Position numbers and translations under genes: made by a program. A stretch of DNA of 64,000 nucleotides from Pseudomonas cavernicola (GTDB taxonomy: Bacteria; Pseudomonadota; Gammaproteobacteria; Pseudomonadales; Pseudomonadaceae), in NCBI RefSeq assembly GCF_003596405.1, contig NZ_QYUR01000006.1:248001-312000 (forward strand). Direction: 5' to 3'. Of this stretch, positions 45,744-55,067 are shown one piece after another. Under the pieces are notes generated by a model. The model saw only the letters and a list, made by a program, of their open reading frames with translations, searched no databases and was not told the origin of the DNA. How positions within the stretch are numbered: position 1 is the stretch's first letter; each line of letters opens with the position of its first letter.

Positions 45744-46880
45744 TTACTCGTCGCGGCGCAAATCCGGCGGGATCGGCAGATCTGGCAACGGCCCAGGGCG
45801 CTTACCTTTGCCTGCCTGGAACTGCCTGAGCTGGTAGACGTAAGCCAGCACCTGAGCCACCGCCAAGTAGAGGCCGGCCGGAATTTCATGATCCAACTCT
45901 GTGGAGTGGTACACCGCCCGCGCCAACCCTGGCGATTCGAGCACCATGACTTGATGCTGCTGGGCGATCTCGCGAATCTTCAGCGCCAGGAAATCACCGC
46001 CCTTGGCCAGCAAGACCGGGGCGTTGCCTTTCTTCGGGTCATACTTGAGCGCTACGGCGAAGTGCGTCGGGTTGGTAATCACCACGTCCGCCTGCGGTAC
46101 GGCCGCCATCATTCGCCGCTCGGCCATCTCCCGTTGCATCTGCCGAATACGCTGTTTGACCTCGGGCTTGCCCTCGCTGTCCTTATATTCGTCGCGCACT
46201 TCCTGCTTGGTCATCATCAGCTTCTGGCGGTTATCCCAGAGCTGAAAAGGCACATCCACCGCGGCGATCAAGATCAGCCCACAGGCCATCCACAAAGCAC
46301 TCCAACCCACCACCTGAGCACTGTGCAGGATGGCCATCTCCAGCGGCTCGTGAGCCATGGCCAGCAAATCGTCCTGATCGGACGAGAGCACCACCAGGGC
46401 CACCAGCAGGATGATGGTGAACTTGGCCAAAGCTTTCAGCAGCTCCAGCAACGCCTTGGCCGAGAACATCCGCTTGAGGCCTTCCCACGGGTTCATCCGG
46501 CTGAATTTAGGCTGCAGCGCCTGTGCCGAGAACAGCCAGCCACCGAGGGCAATCGGACCGAGGATAGAAGCCACCAACAAGATCACGAACAAAGGCAACA
46601 GCGCTTCCAGCGCGGTTTGTAGGGAAGACATGAACCACAAGCCCATGGAGCGGTCGTCCAGCAAGGCTTCGCGCGGCAAGGCGAAATTGGCGCGCATGAT
46701 CTTGAGCAGCGAATCCCCCATGCTGCCGCCATACGCCAACAGACCGCCGACCCCAGCCAGCATGATGACCAGCGTATTCAGCTCGCGGGAACGGGCGACC
46801 TGACCCTTCTCCCGCGACTCACGGCGTCGTTTGTCTGTGGGTTCTTCACTCTTGTCCGCACCGCTTTCGCTCTCGGCCAT
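45744..46880 (-). CDS. flhB: Flagellar export switch protein FlhB
   Basis: Controls the change in export specificity from rod/hook to filament. The 378-residue protein has a charged N-terminus (ESGADKSEEPTDKRRRESRE), four membrane segments and the autocleavage site N270-P271-T272-H273 (VVITNPTHFAVALKYDP). The last gene of the fliL-to-flhB operon; it begins three bases after fliR. Confidence 0.97.
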   Translation of the reverse strand: MAESESGADKSEEPTDKRRRESREKGQVARSRELNTLVIMLAGVGGLLAYGGSMGDSLLKIMRANFALPREALLDDRSMGLWFMSSLQTALEALLPLFVILLVASILGPIALGGWLFSAQALQPKFSRMNPWEGLKRMFSAKALLELLKALAKFTIILLVALVVLSSDQDDLLAMAHEPLEMAILHSAQVVGWSALWMACGLILIAAVDVPFQLWDNRQKLMMTKQEVRDEYKDSEGKPEVKQRIRQMQREMAERRMMAAVPQADVVITNPTHFAVALKYDPKKGNAPVLLAKGGDFLALKIREIAQQHQVMVLESPGLARAVYHSTELDHEIPAGLYLAVAQVLAYVYQLRQFQAGKGKRPGPLPDLPIPPDLRRDE

Positions 46881-46883
46881 GGT

Positions 46884-47660
46884 CTAAGACGCCTGCGCCA
46901 ATTCGCGCAACAGTTGCAGAGCCTCAGTGGCCAACATCTGGTACTGAACGAGAATATCGGCCATGCCGATCCAGACGATGATCAAACCCAGCACCAAGGT
47001 CAGCGGAAAACCAATGGCGAAGATGTTCAACTGCGGCGCCGCACGGGTCATCACGCCGAAAGCCAGGTTGACCACCAGCAGCGCCGTGATCGCCGGCAGC
47101 ACCAATAACAAACCGGCACCGAGCACCCAGCCAAGCCGGCCGGCCAATTCCCAGTAATGCTCGACCAGCAGGCCAGTGCCCACCGGCAGGGTCACGAAGC
47201 TCTCGGCCAGCACCTCGAATACCACCAGGTGGCCGTTCATGGCGAGAAACAGCAAGGTCACCAGCATCAGATAGAACTGACCGATCACCGCCACCGAAAC
47301 ACCGTTGGTAGGGTCGAGCGTGGAGGCAAAACCTAAGCCCATCTGCGTGGTGACAATCTGCCCGGCAATCACGAAGGCATGGAAAAACAGCTGCAAGGTA
47401 AAACCCAGCATGGCGCCGATCAGCACTTCCTGCGCGATCAACATGAAGGAGCGCAGATTGATCGCATCAACCTCAGGCATCGGCGGCAGCGTCGGCATCA
47501 ACACCACACAGATAGCCAAGGATAAATACAACCGCACGCGCACCGGCACCAGCTGGGTACCAATGATCGGCATGGTCATTAGCAGTGCGGCGATGCGAAA
47601 CAGCGGCAGAAGGAAACTGCCGACCCAACCGCCGATCTGCGCGTCGCTCAGCTCAAGCAT
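46884..47660 (-). CDS. fliR: Flagellar export gate protein FliR
   Basis: Part of the FliPQR export channel. The 258-residue protein has six hydrophobic segments, with QMGLGFASTLDPTNGVSVAV as the conserved block and GFPLTLVLGLIIVWIGM near the C-terminus. It lies 11 bases after fliQ. Confidence 0.96.
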   Translation of the reverse strand: MLELSDAQIGGWVGSFLLPLFRIAALLMTMPIIGTQLVPVRVRLYLSLAICVVLMPTLPPMPEVDAINLRSFMLIAQEVLIGAMLGFTLQLFFHAFVIAGQIVTTQMGLGFASTLDPTNGVSVAVIGQFYLMLVTLLFLAMNGHLVVFEVLAESFVTLPVGTGLLVEHYWELAGRLGWVLGAGLLLVLPAITALLVVNLAFGVMTRAAPQLNIFAIGFPLTLVLGLIIVWIGMADILVQYQMLATEALQLLRELAQAS

Positions 47661-47671
47661 TAGCGGGCTAC

Positions 47672-47941
47672 CTAACCGATCAACAGCGGGATATTGGTAT
47701 AGAGATTCTGGATGTACTCCATGAACTCACGGATCAGCCACGGGCCAGCCCAGATCAGGGTCACCAGCATCACCAGCAAGCGCGGCAAGAAACTCAGGGT
47801 TTGCTCGTTAATCTGCGTGGCCGCCTGAAACATGGCGACGATCAGGCCGACAATCAGGCTCGGTACGACCAATACTGCAACCATCATGGCCGTGAGCCAT
47901 AGCGCTTCGCGAAACAGGTCTACGGCAACTTCGGGGGTCAT
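47672..47941 (-). CDS. fliQ: Flagellar export gate protein FliQ
   Basis: An 89-residue two-helix membrane protein of the FliPQR channel (VAVDLFREALWLTAMMVAVL; AATQINEQTLSFLPRLLVML). Start 47941 (MTPEVAV) fits the normal size; the longer frame to 48010 overlaps fliP. Confidence 0.96.
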   Translation of the reverse strand: MTPEVAVDLFREALWLTAMMVAVLVVPSLIVGLIVAMFQAATQINEQTLSFLPRLLVMLVTLIWAGPWLIREFMEYIQNLYTNIPLLIG

Positions 47942-47961
47942 ATGTCTACTCCACACTCGCC

Positions 47962-48720
47962 CTACACACCACCGAAACTGCCGGCCAAGGTGCCGATGAT
48001 CAATGCCCAACCGTCGATCAAGACGAACAGCATGATCTTGAACGGCAGCGAAATGATCAGCGGCGACAGCATCATCATGCCCATCGCCATCAGGATACTG
48101 GCCACCACCAGGTCGATGATCAGAAACGGGATAAAGATCATGAAGCCGATCTGGAACGCGGTCTTCAGCTCCGAGGTGACGAACGCCGGAACCAGAAGGG
48201 TCAGCGGCGCCAGTTCCGGGCTAGCGATATCGGTGCGTTTGGAGAGGCGCACGAAGAGTTCAAGATCGGATGAGCGGGTCTGCGCCAGCATGAAGTTCTT
48301 GATCGGCACTTCGGCTTTGCTGATCGCCTCCTGAGCGGGCAACTGCTCATTTATATAGGGCTGCAAAGCATCGCGATTAATCTGGTCGAACACCGGCGCC
48401 ATGATGAACAGAGTCAAGAACAGCGCCAGACCAATGAGTATCTGGTTCGATGGCGTCTGCTGTAGGCCCAGAGCCTGACGCAGGATGGAGAAGACGATGA
48501 TGATCCGGGTGAAACTGGTCATCAGCATGACGAAGGCTGGAATAAAGCTCAGCGCCGTCATGATCAGCAGGATTTGCAGGCTTACCGAATACTCCTGCTG
48601 CCCTGCGGCATTGGTCGACATCGTAATCGCGGAAATCGACAGTGGATCATCGGCAGCGAATGCCAAGGGCGCGGCCAGCGCAAACAACAGTGCCAGCAAA
48701 ATGCGCAACGAACTCATCAA
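47962..48720 (-). CDS. fliP: Flagellar export gate protein FliP
   Basis: Forms the core of the export channel. The 252-residue protein has a signal sequence ([20 protein letters not shown]) and four membrane segments. The conserved blocks are [40 protein letters not shown] and [20 protein letters not shown]. It overlaps fliO by four bases. Confidence 0.97.
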   Translation of the reverse strand: MMSSLRILLALLFALAAPLAFAADDPLSISAITMSTNAAGQQEYSVSLQILLIMTALSFIPAFVMLMTSFTRIIIVFSILRQALGLQQTPSNQILIGLALFLTLFIMAPVFDQINRDALQPYINEQLPAQEAISKAEVPIKNFMLAQTRSSDLELFVRLSKRTDIASPELAPLTLLVPAFVTSELKTAFQIGFMIFIPFLIIDLVVASILMAMGMMMLSPLIISLPFKIMLFVLIDGWALIIGTLAGSFGGV

Positions 48721-49157
48721 GACTTGTCCTTCTGATCCTTACCCAACAGCTCCATCAGACGCTGGGCGAACTCCGGCGTAGCGGACTCGCCGTCCGGCAG
48801 ATGCACCGGCTCCTTGAGTACGTGCAGAGGGGTAATCCGCCCGGCGCTGAGCCCGAGCAAAATCTGCTCATCGCCCACCTGCACCAGCACCAAGCGATCA
48901 CGCGGGCTCAGGGCTTGGCTGGCAACCAGCTTGATGACCCGGCCACCACGTGGACCAATCTGCTGCACCCGGCGCATCAGCCAGGCAAGCAGGAAAATCA
49001 GCCCGATCACCAGCAGCAGCCCCAGCAACAGTTGCACCAACTGCCCACCGATGCCGCTGTTGGCCAGCGGCGTTACCGCCTGCGTCGCAGGCTCGGCGGC
49101 CAACGCGCTGAGCGGCATGCTCAAGATAACGCCAAGGAATTTGTGCAATGTGTGCAT
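48717..49157 (-). CDS. fliO: Flagellar assembly protein FliO
   Basis: Assists assembly of the FliP ring. The 146-residue protein has an N-terminal hydrophobic segment, a membrane helix (~37-58: [20 protein letters not shown]) and a cytoplasmic domain with [20 protein letters not shown]. Fast-evolving; identified mainly by position between fliN and fliP and by this pattern. Confidence 0.93.
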   Translation of the reverse strand: MHTLHKFLGVILSMPLSALAAEPATQAVTPLANSGIGGQLVQLLLGLLLVIGLIFLLAWLMRRVQQIGPRGGRVIKLVASQALSPRDRLVLVQVGDEQILLGLSAGRITPLHVLKEPVHLPDGESATPEFAQRLMELLGKDQKDKS

Positions 49158-49160
49158 GTT

Positions 49161-49628
49161 TCAGCGCAGCTTCTTAATACGTTCGCTCGGGCTGATCACA
49201 TCGGTCAGGCGGATACCGAACTTCTCGTTGACCACCACCACTTCGCCATGGGCGATCAGGGTGCCGTTAACCAAGACATCCAAGGGCTCGCCAGCCAAGC
49301 GGTCGAGTTCGATCACCGAACCCTGATTGAGCTGCAGCAGGTTACGGATAGTGATTTCGGTGTTACCGACCTCCATGGAAATCGACACCGGGATATCGAG
49401 AATCACATCCAGGTTCGGTCCATCCAGGCTGACCGGCACATTGGATTTCGGTACGCTGCCGAACTCTTCCATCGGTGCACGGGGCGTCGAAGGCTCAGCC
49501 ACAGCGCCACTCTGGGCCAGCATCGCATCAATATCGTCCTGACTAGCATCGCCAGCCTCGGAGAGTGCCGCCGCCCACTCATCGGCCAGGGCCTGCTCCT
49601 CTGGGGTGGTATGTGTGTCGTCTGCCAT
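49161..49628 (-). CDS. fliN: Flagellar switch protein FliN
   Basis: A C-ring component that binds CheY-P and the export ATPase complex. In its 155 residues the N-terminal ~70 are acidic and variable. The SpoA-type C-terminal domain has LDVILDIPVSISMEVGNTEI, LLQLNQGSVIELDRLAGEPL and GIRLTDVISPSERI. It lies three bases before fliO. Confidence 0.96.
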   Translation of the reverse strand: MADDTHTTPEEQALADEWAAALSEAGDASQDDIDAMLAQSGAVAEPSTPRAPMEEFGSVPKSNVPVSLDGPNLDVILDIPVSISMEVGNTEITIRNLLQLNQGSVIELDRLAGEPLDVLVNGTLIAHGEVVVVNEKFGIRLTDVISPSERIKKLR

Positions 49629-49695
49629 GGTGGAGGTCCTCGCCTAGCTCTAAACGGGTTACATCTGGATTAGGTTTAACGGTGCGTCGTCAACG

Positions 49696-50661
49696 TTACC
49701 GTTCGATCGGTTCTAACACTTGAAAAGCCAGGTTGCCCTTGTGCGCGCCCAGCTTGACCTTGAAGGCCGGCACACCGCTGGCGCGCATCACCACGTTTTC
49801 TGCCATCTCCACCGGAATCACATCCCCCGGCTGCATATGCAAAATATCCCGCAGACGCAGTTGGCGGCGGGCAATGGTGGCACCGAGCGGCACGCTGACG
49901 TCGAGAATGTCTTCGCGCAGGGCTTTTACCCAACGCTCGTCCTGATCATCGACATCCGACTGGAAGCCGGCATCGAGCATGTCGCGGATCGGTTCGATCA
50001 TCGAATAGGGCATGGTGATATGCAGGTCGCCGCCACCGCCGTCCAGTTCGATATGGAAAGTCGAAACCACCACCACTTCACTGGGGCTGACGATATTGGC
50101 CAGCGCCGGATTCACTTCTGAGTTCATGTATTCGAAATTGACGTCCATCACCGCGTGCCAGGCTTCCTTCAGGTCGATAAAGGCCTGATCCAGGACCATG
50201 CGCACGACGCGCAGCTCAGTCGGGGTGAACTCGCGACCTTCGATCTTGGCGTGCCGACCGTCGCCGCCAAAGAAGTTGTCCACCAGCTTGAACACCAACT
50301 TGGCATCCAGGATGAACAGGCCGGTGCCACGCAGCGGCTTCATCTTCACCAGGTTGAGGCTGGTCGGCACATACAGCGAATGCACGTACTCACCAAACTT
50401 CATCACCTGCACGCCGCCGACCGCCACGTCTGCCGAACGACGCAGCAGGTTGAACATGCTGATACGGGTATAACGGGCGAAACGCTCGTTGATCATTTCC
50501 AGGGTCGGCATGCGCCCGCGGACGATGCGATCCTGGCTGGACAGGTCATAACTTTTGACGCTGCCCGGCACAGCCGCGTCTTCGGTCTCGACCATTCCGT
50601 CATCGACACCGTGTAAGAGGGCATCGATCTCATCCTGGGACAACAGGTCTTGGACGGCCAT
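49696..50661 (-). CDS. fliM: Flagellar switch protein FliM
   Basis: The C-ring protein that receives CheY-P. The 321-residue protein starts with the CheY-binding peptide LLSQDEIDALLHGV, followed by the middle CheC-like domain (RYTRISMFNLLRRSADVAVG; FFGGDGRHAKIEGREFTPTE) and a C-terminal SpoA domain (LRLRDILHMQPGDVIPVEM). It lies nine bases after fliL. Confidence 0.97.
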   Translation of the reverse strand: MAVQDLLSQDEIDALLHGVDDGMVETEDAAVPGSVKSYDLSSQDRIVRGRMPTLEMINERFARYTRISMFNLLRRSADVAVGGVQVMKFGEYVHSLYVPTSLNLVKMKPLRGTGLFILDAKLVFKLVDNFFGGDGRHAKIEGREFTPTELRVVRMVLDQAFIDLKEAWHAVMDVNFEYMNSEVNPALANIVSPSEVVVVSTFHIELDGGGGDLHITMPYSMIEPIRDMLDAGFQSDVDDQDERWVKALREDILDVSVPLGATIARRQLRLRDILHMQPGDVIPVEMAENVVMRASGVPAFKVKLGAHKGNLAFQVLEPIER

Positions 50662-50670
50662 CGGCGGTAC

Positions 50671-51201
50671 CTACTGTAAGACGAAGTTAGTGAAGAGCAC
50701 TTGTTCGATGGCCACGTTCCCCGTCTCCTTCTGCGCAAGCTCTTGCACGCTGGCGGTCGCCAGTTGACGGAGCATTTCCTTGCCTACCGGGGTGGCCAAC
50801 GAGTCGAAATCTTGACCGGAGAACAGCATCACCAAGTTATTCCGCAATACCGGCATGTGGACTTTCAACGCATCCAACAGGGCTTGGTCACGGGCCATCA
50901 GCGCGATACTGACCTGCATATACCGCTGCCGCCCTTTGTAGTTGAAGTTAACGATGAAAGCCGGTGTAAGCATTTCGTAGATGGCTGCTTGCTTTACTGG
51001 CGCAGCCTGCCCGCCACTGACCGTCTCAGGTTTCGCCTCATCCTGGTCGCCTTTGCTGAGGAAGAACCAAGTGCCCCCCACCGACAAACTGATTGCCAGC
51101 AACAGCACGAGAACTATCAGGATGATCAGCTTGTGTTTGCCTTTGCCAGCCGCTGGGGCTGCAGCATCTGGCAGGGTTTTCTCGATGTCTTTCTTAGCCA
51201 T
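50671..51201 (-). CDS. fliL: Flagellar basal-body protein FliL
   Basis: A membrane protein that supports the stator. The 176-residue protein has one N-terminal helix (LIILIVLVLLLAISLSVGGT) and a periplasmic stomatin-like domain (TPAFIVNFNYKGRQRYMQVS; LRQLATASVQELAQKETGNV). First gene of the fliLMNOPQR-flhB operon, behind an RpoN promoter. Confidence 0.96.
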   Translation of the reverse strand: MAKKDIEKTLPDAAAPAAGKGKHKLIILIVLVLLLAISLSVGGTWFFLSKGDQDEAKPETVSGGQAAPVKQAAIYEMLTPAFIVNFNYKGRQRYMQVSIALMARDQALLDALKVHMPVLRNNLVMLFSGQDFDSLATPVGKEMLRQLATASVQELAQKETGNVAIEQVLFTNFVLQ

Positions 51202-51251
51202 GCCAATAATCCGTCACTGATCGGAGTTCTATCCGCGTTCAAAGGGTTAGG

Positions 51252-51267
51252 AGCAAGTGTTATGCCA
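51252..51267 (-). promoter_or_regulatory. RpoN (-24/-12) promoter of the fliL operon
   Basis: Minus strand TGGCATAACACTTGCT matches the TGGCAY-R-N4-TTGCW consensus at every fixed position and lies about 50 bases before the fliL start. Its upstream edge abuts a small foldback repeat. Confidence 0.9.
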
Positions 51268-51420
51268 GCTTGAAAACCAAGCAGTCCAAGAAGCTGAAGG
51301 GCAGGCAAGTCAAAAGGGCAGAGGAAGCGCAATGTACAAGCAAGTACATGAGCATTCCGAGGCCATTTCTAGCGCAGCATGGCCAGGCGCAGGCGTTTTT
51401 AGACAGTTTCTAACTCAGAG
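51268..51420. repeat. Small foldback repeat, member B
   Basis: On the minus strand CATGCTGCG, CTCGGAATGCTCATGTAC, TTGCTT, GTACATTGCGCTTCCTC match the element at 9513. The hairpin stem TGTAC/GTACA replaces TTTAC/GTAAA with both strands changed. It lies directly upstream of the fliL promoter. Confidence 0.75.
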
Positions 51421-51598
51421 CACCTAACTTGCGCAGCGGATATACCAGCCTGGCCAAGCGCTGTCACCCAAAACGAGTTCGCCCAGCTACCTGACGGTAA
51501 CCGGGCGAACTCCGTATAGATCAGCGTGCGGTCAAATCTGCGTACTCGGCAACCGCCGGCTTGACGTTCTCCCTAACGGTCGTCCGAGCCTTTTTTAT

Positions 51599-52330
51599 GG
51601 TTCTTCACGAAATTCCGGGATGGTGGCTAACACCGGATAGGCAAGAGGGTTGCAAGCGCTTTGCTGTTTGTTGGCCTTGAAGCGGTGCCCGGGCCATTTA
51701 TCGCGCTGGCTGATCCTTGTGGTTGCGCCCCCTCGGGCGCCTCACTTTTCTTTGTTTGCGCAAAGAAAAGTAAGCAAAAGAAAGCGCACCCCGACATCCG
51801 GGTCTGCGCTGCGCTTCGACTACCCTCACTCCGGCACTGCTCCAGGGGCACGCCACGAAGGGACGTCCCTGTCCCTTCGTGCCTCGCTCCTCAGTACCTC
51901 CACTCAGCCTCCTGACGGGGACCCGGGGTGTCGCCTGCACGTTCATTAACCAGTTTGAAGCCTCTGCTGCCTAGTGGATTTGATACACAAGCTCGGGCGG
52001 GGACAGCGCCCCGTCAGGAGGCCGAGTGGAATCGTTGTGGAGGGGGTTGAGCGGCAGGGATGCCGCGAGAGCCGCGATGAGCCAGGGACGGCCCTTCGCG
52101 GCGTACCCCCGGAGCGACGATGGAGAGAGGGAACCCGTCGCAGGCGGGCCGGATGCCGGGGCTAGACCTTTTGGTTTCTTTTGGGGCAATGCCAAAAGAA
52201 ACTCGCCCAGCAGGGCGAAACCGGGCTGTCAGCCAGCACGGCAAGCGCCCAATGACACCAAACGACAAGACAACACCCTCTTGCCTATCCGATGTTAGTC
52301 CTCATGTCCCCCGGCAATCCGTGAAGAACC
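51599..52330. mobile_element. Foldback element, copy 1 (732 bp), downstream of fliK
   Basis: The ends are inverted repeats of about 54 bp: the left starts GGTTCTTCACGAAATTCCGG, the complement of the right starts GGTTCTTCACGGATTGCCGG, and both reach GGATAGGCAAGAGGGT. The two halves align with each other over ~320 bp in inverted orientation. Each carries the same order of hairpins: CTTTTCTTTG/CAAAGAAAAG at 51745-51770 on the left, GTTTCTTTTGG/CCAAAAGAAAC at 52174-52202 on the right. The centre holds TCCACTCAGCCTCCTGACGG (51899) and its near complement (52009-52030). Short frames inside are not credible genes. The rest of the 51421-51598 stretch holds nothing clear. Confidence 0.8.
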
Positions 52331-52376
52331 GTTTTTAACGCAGCATCACCGAGTTCAGCGGATCGTGAACAGGCTC

Positions 52377-53663
52377 TCAGGCGTAGTAGTCCACCAACCC
52401 GCGACCGTGGGTCAGCATCGTGCTGCGCACCTCGCTCGCAGGTAGCGGCGCATCATCGTCAGCACTGCTCAGCCGATCGCGACCGGCACCGCCGCGGCTC
52501 TGAGCATCGCCGCCCTGCCCTTGCCAACCACGGTTCAGCGACTGGTCGGATACGTTGACATCGAGCATGTTCATGCCCTGTTGCGCGAACAACTCACGCA
52601 AGCGGTGCATCTGCCCTTCCAAGGCATCGCGCACTCCCGCGTTAGGGCTGGCGAAGGTGACCTGCGCCTGGTCCTGATGCAGATTGATCCGCACCTCCAG
52701 ACGCCCCAGCTCAGCCGGATCAAGCTGAATCTCAGCGGATTTGAGGTTCTGGCTGGACAGCCACATCACCCGATCCACCACGGCCTCGCTCCAACCACCT
52801 TGCTGCATCGGCACCGGCTGGCCGGGGATCAAGGCCGCCCGCTGACTCTGCGTGGCCGGCTGAGCAACTGACTGGCTCAGGGCACCGAGTTTGCTGGCGA
52901 AGTTATCCGCACGGGCATCGCTCGGGCTTTCTTTCAGAGCGTCCAGACCTTCAGTTGCCAGTTCGCTGAGCGGCAGCTCTGTCTCGGCCTTAGCCTCGCC
53001 ATTCAGCACTGTCGGATCGGCGAAAGCCGCCAGAGCATTGGCGAAATTCTGTCCAGCGCTCAGCGCCGTTTGCGTTGCCGTAGCATTCGGCGCGGCCTGT
53101 TGCTGCGCCGCGGCCTGCGCCTTGGCCCCGAGTTCGAGCGCCATCTTCACGGCTGGCAGCTCATTCAGCGCGTCCAACTCGGGATCATGACTCGCCTCGG
53201 TCATGCTCGCATGCCCCGAACTCGCGAGGCTACTTAGTACAGTCGGCAACCCGAGTTCACCCTCGCCCCCAGCTTCGGCTTCGGCGTTGACGGCAACCTC
53301 CACCTCCGTGGCGGGCTGTTGACCGGCCATCACCATCAACAGCAATGGATCTAGGGCCGGGTCGAGCTGTGCCGGATCGGTCGGCAAGGGATTGCCGCTT
53401 TCGGCAAGCACTGGTTCGCCAGCGGTTGCCACAGCGCCGGGATCTTCTTCGCGATCCGGCTCGCTGGTTTTGTCGCAGTTGGGTTTAGCCGACGCGTCGC
53501 TACGCTCGGCGGACTTTGCCTGACGCTCCTTGGCATACACCTGAGCGAAGCTGGCAGCCCCACTCTTGCTGGGCTCGGCCGGTTTCGCCGGGGCTTTCGC
53601 CGCAGACGCTTTGGGCTTTACCTCGGGTGCAGACTTGAGAAGCAGATCGGGGGCAACGGACAT
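52377..53663 (-). CDS. fliK: Flagellar hook-length control protein FliK
   Basis: A molecular ruler that stops hook growth through FlhB. The 428-residue protein has an Ala/Glu-rich flexible N-terminal half and the Flg_hook C-terminal domain (SAEIQLDPAELGRLEVRINL; HQDQAQVTFASPNAGVRDAL; LRELFAQQGMNMLDVNVSD). ATG 53663 (MSVAPDLLLKS) has a GGAG upstream; the frame to 53774 crosses the promoter. It stands alone between two foldback elements. Confidence 0.95.
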   Translation of the reverse strand: MSVAPDLLLKSAPEVKPKASAAKAPAKPAEPSKSGAASFAQVYAKERQAKSAERSDASAKPNCDKTSEPDREEDPGAVATAGEPVLAESGNPLPTDPAQLDPALDPLLLMVMAGQQPATEVEVAVNAEAEAGGEGELGLPTVLSSLASSGHASMTEASHDPELDALNELPAVKMALELGAKAQAAAQQQAAPNATATQTALSAGQNFANALAAFADPTVLNGEAKAETELPLSELATEGLDALKESPSDARADNFASKLGALSQSVAQPATQSQRAALIPGQPVPMQQGGWSEAVVDRVMWLSSQNLKSAEIQLDPAELGRLEVRINLHQDQAQVTFASPNAGVRDALEGQMHRLRELFAQQGMNMLDVNVSDQSLNRGWQGQGGDAQSRGGAGRDRLSSADDDAPLPASEVRSTMLTHGRGLVDYYA

Positions 53664-53700
53664 GGGCACTCTCCGTGCGGATGGGTCGTGCCAGGGATAT

Positions 53701-53716
53701 AGCAAGGCTTGGGCCA
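53701..53716 (-). promoter_or_regulatory. RpoN (-24/-12) promoter of fliK
   Basis: Minus strand TGGCCCAAGCCTTGCT: correct 10-base GG-to-GC separation, exact TTGCT, one deviation in the -24 half. It lies 37 bases before the fliK start. Confidence 0.75.
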
Positions 53717-53749
53717 AGTTTTTCGCGGGGCTTAAATGTGGCTCTTTCC

Positions 53750-54549
53750 GGAATTCCTGGGCAACTGTTAACACCTAAAACCGCATAGGCAATCTGGTCG
53801 CAAGAGCCCGGCTGTTTGTTGGCCTTGAGCTTGTACCCAAGCCGTTTAGCTCGCTGGCTGATGCTTCTGGTTGCGCCCCCTCGGGCGCCTCACTTTTCTT
53901 TGTTTGCGCAAAGAAAAGTAAGCAAAAGAAAGCGCACCCCGACATCCGGGTCTGCGCTGCGCTTCGACTACCCTCACTCCGGCACTGCTCCAGGGGCACG
54001 CCACGAAGGGACGCCCCTGTCCCATCGTGCCTCGCTCGGCGTCCTGCCTCGGCAATTGCTCCCGGCATTGCCCTACCTCCTGCATCCATGCAGTCGTCGC
54101 GTCCCCCTGCGCAGCACCTCCACTCGGCCTCCTGACGGGGACCCGGGGTGTCGCCTGTGCGCCTTGTGAAAACCTGAAGCCACCTGCCGTCTGGTGGATT
54201 GATACATAAGGTCGGGCGGGGATAGCGCCCCTTCAGGAGGCCGAGCGGAATCGTTGCGTAGGGGGTTGAGCGGCAGGGATGCCGCGAAAGCGACGACTGG
54301 CCATGGATGGCCCTTCGTCGCGCCCCCCCCCCCGGAGCGACGATGGAGGGAGGGAACCCGCCACAGGCGGGCCGGATGCCGGGGCTAGACCTTTTGGTTT
54401 CTTTTGGGGCAATGCCAAAAGAAACTCGCCCAGCAGGGCGAAACCGTTCTATCAGCCTGCGCGTCAAACGGCCAATGACTCGGAACTAAAAACCAACACC
54501 AGATTGCCTATCCGGCGTTAACCTTTCATGTCCCCGGTAATCCGTGAAG
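53750..54549. mobile_element. Foldback element, copy 2 (about 800 bp), upstream of fliK
   Basis: Same layout and orientation as copy 1, with hairpins at 53893-53918 and 54397-54425 and the central pair near 54119 and 54230. The ends pair as ATAGGCAATCTGGT on the left and its complement on the right, differing from copy 1 on both arms together. Relative to copy 1 it has an extra ~70 bp near 54035-54115 and a run of 11 C at 54323-54333. The long minus-strand frame 53775-54467 is not a credible gene. Bases 54550-54674 show nothing. Confidence 0.8.
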
Positions 54550-54674
54550 TACGTTAAATATTGAGTTGGACTACTGCTCTTCGTAGCGCGTCATGCCCGC
54601 GAAAGCCCCTCAAGCAAAAGCATTGCGATAGGTAAACGAATCAACCGCTCAGTCCACTAGATCTTGAGCAGGCG

Positions 54675-55037
54675 CTAAGTGCGTGGCATCGGGAAACGCT
54701 GCCGCTCGGACTTGAAGAGGATGCACACGATGGCAAACTCGCGCTCGATCTGTTCGATCAACTGCGACGTCTCGGCCAGAAGACCGCGGCGGCTGGCCAC
54801 CTCCAACTGTTTGCACAACCCAGCCAGGAGCGGCGCACCCATGTTGCTGCAACTGCCCTTGAAGCTGTGCGCAGCCAACCGCAAGCTCTGCGCGTCACCG
54901 CCCTGCTGCGCGGCGTGCAGCAAACGCAGGCGCTCCTCAGAGTCGGCCAGGAAGGTATCCAGCAACAACGGATATTCGTCCTCCATGACGTCCTGCAAGG
55001 CGACCAGTACGGCGTTGTCGAGATGAACATCGGACAC
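54675..55037 (-). CDS. hptB: Histidine phosphotransfer protein HptB
   Basis: Carries phosphate from hybrid sensor kinases to HsbR in the pathway that controls flagellar genes, c-di-GMP and biofilm. The 120-residue single Hpt domain has the phosphorylated H57 in AAHSFKGSCSNMGA. It lies 30 bases after hsbR. In P. aeruginosa the homologues hptB-hsbR-hsbA sit near flgMN; here they are between fliK and fliJ, as in P. putida-type genomes. Confidence 0.9.
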   Translation of the reverse strand: MSDVHLDNAVLVALQDVMEDEYPLLLDTFLADSEERLRLLHAAQQGGDAQSLRLAAHSFKGSCSNMGAPLLAGLCKQLEVASRRGLLAETSQLIEQIEREFAIVCILFKSERQRFPMPRT

Positions 55038-55067
55038 TTGGTCACTCCTTGATCAAGGATCTAAAAA

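Noticed and set aside
53775..54467. Minus-strand 230-codon frame and several shorter frames in the foldback elements
   Set aside because: They differ between the two copies, run through hairpins and lack ribosome sites; the DNA is better explained as a structured non-coding repeat.
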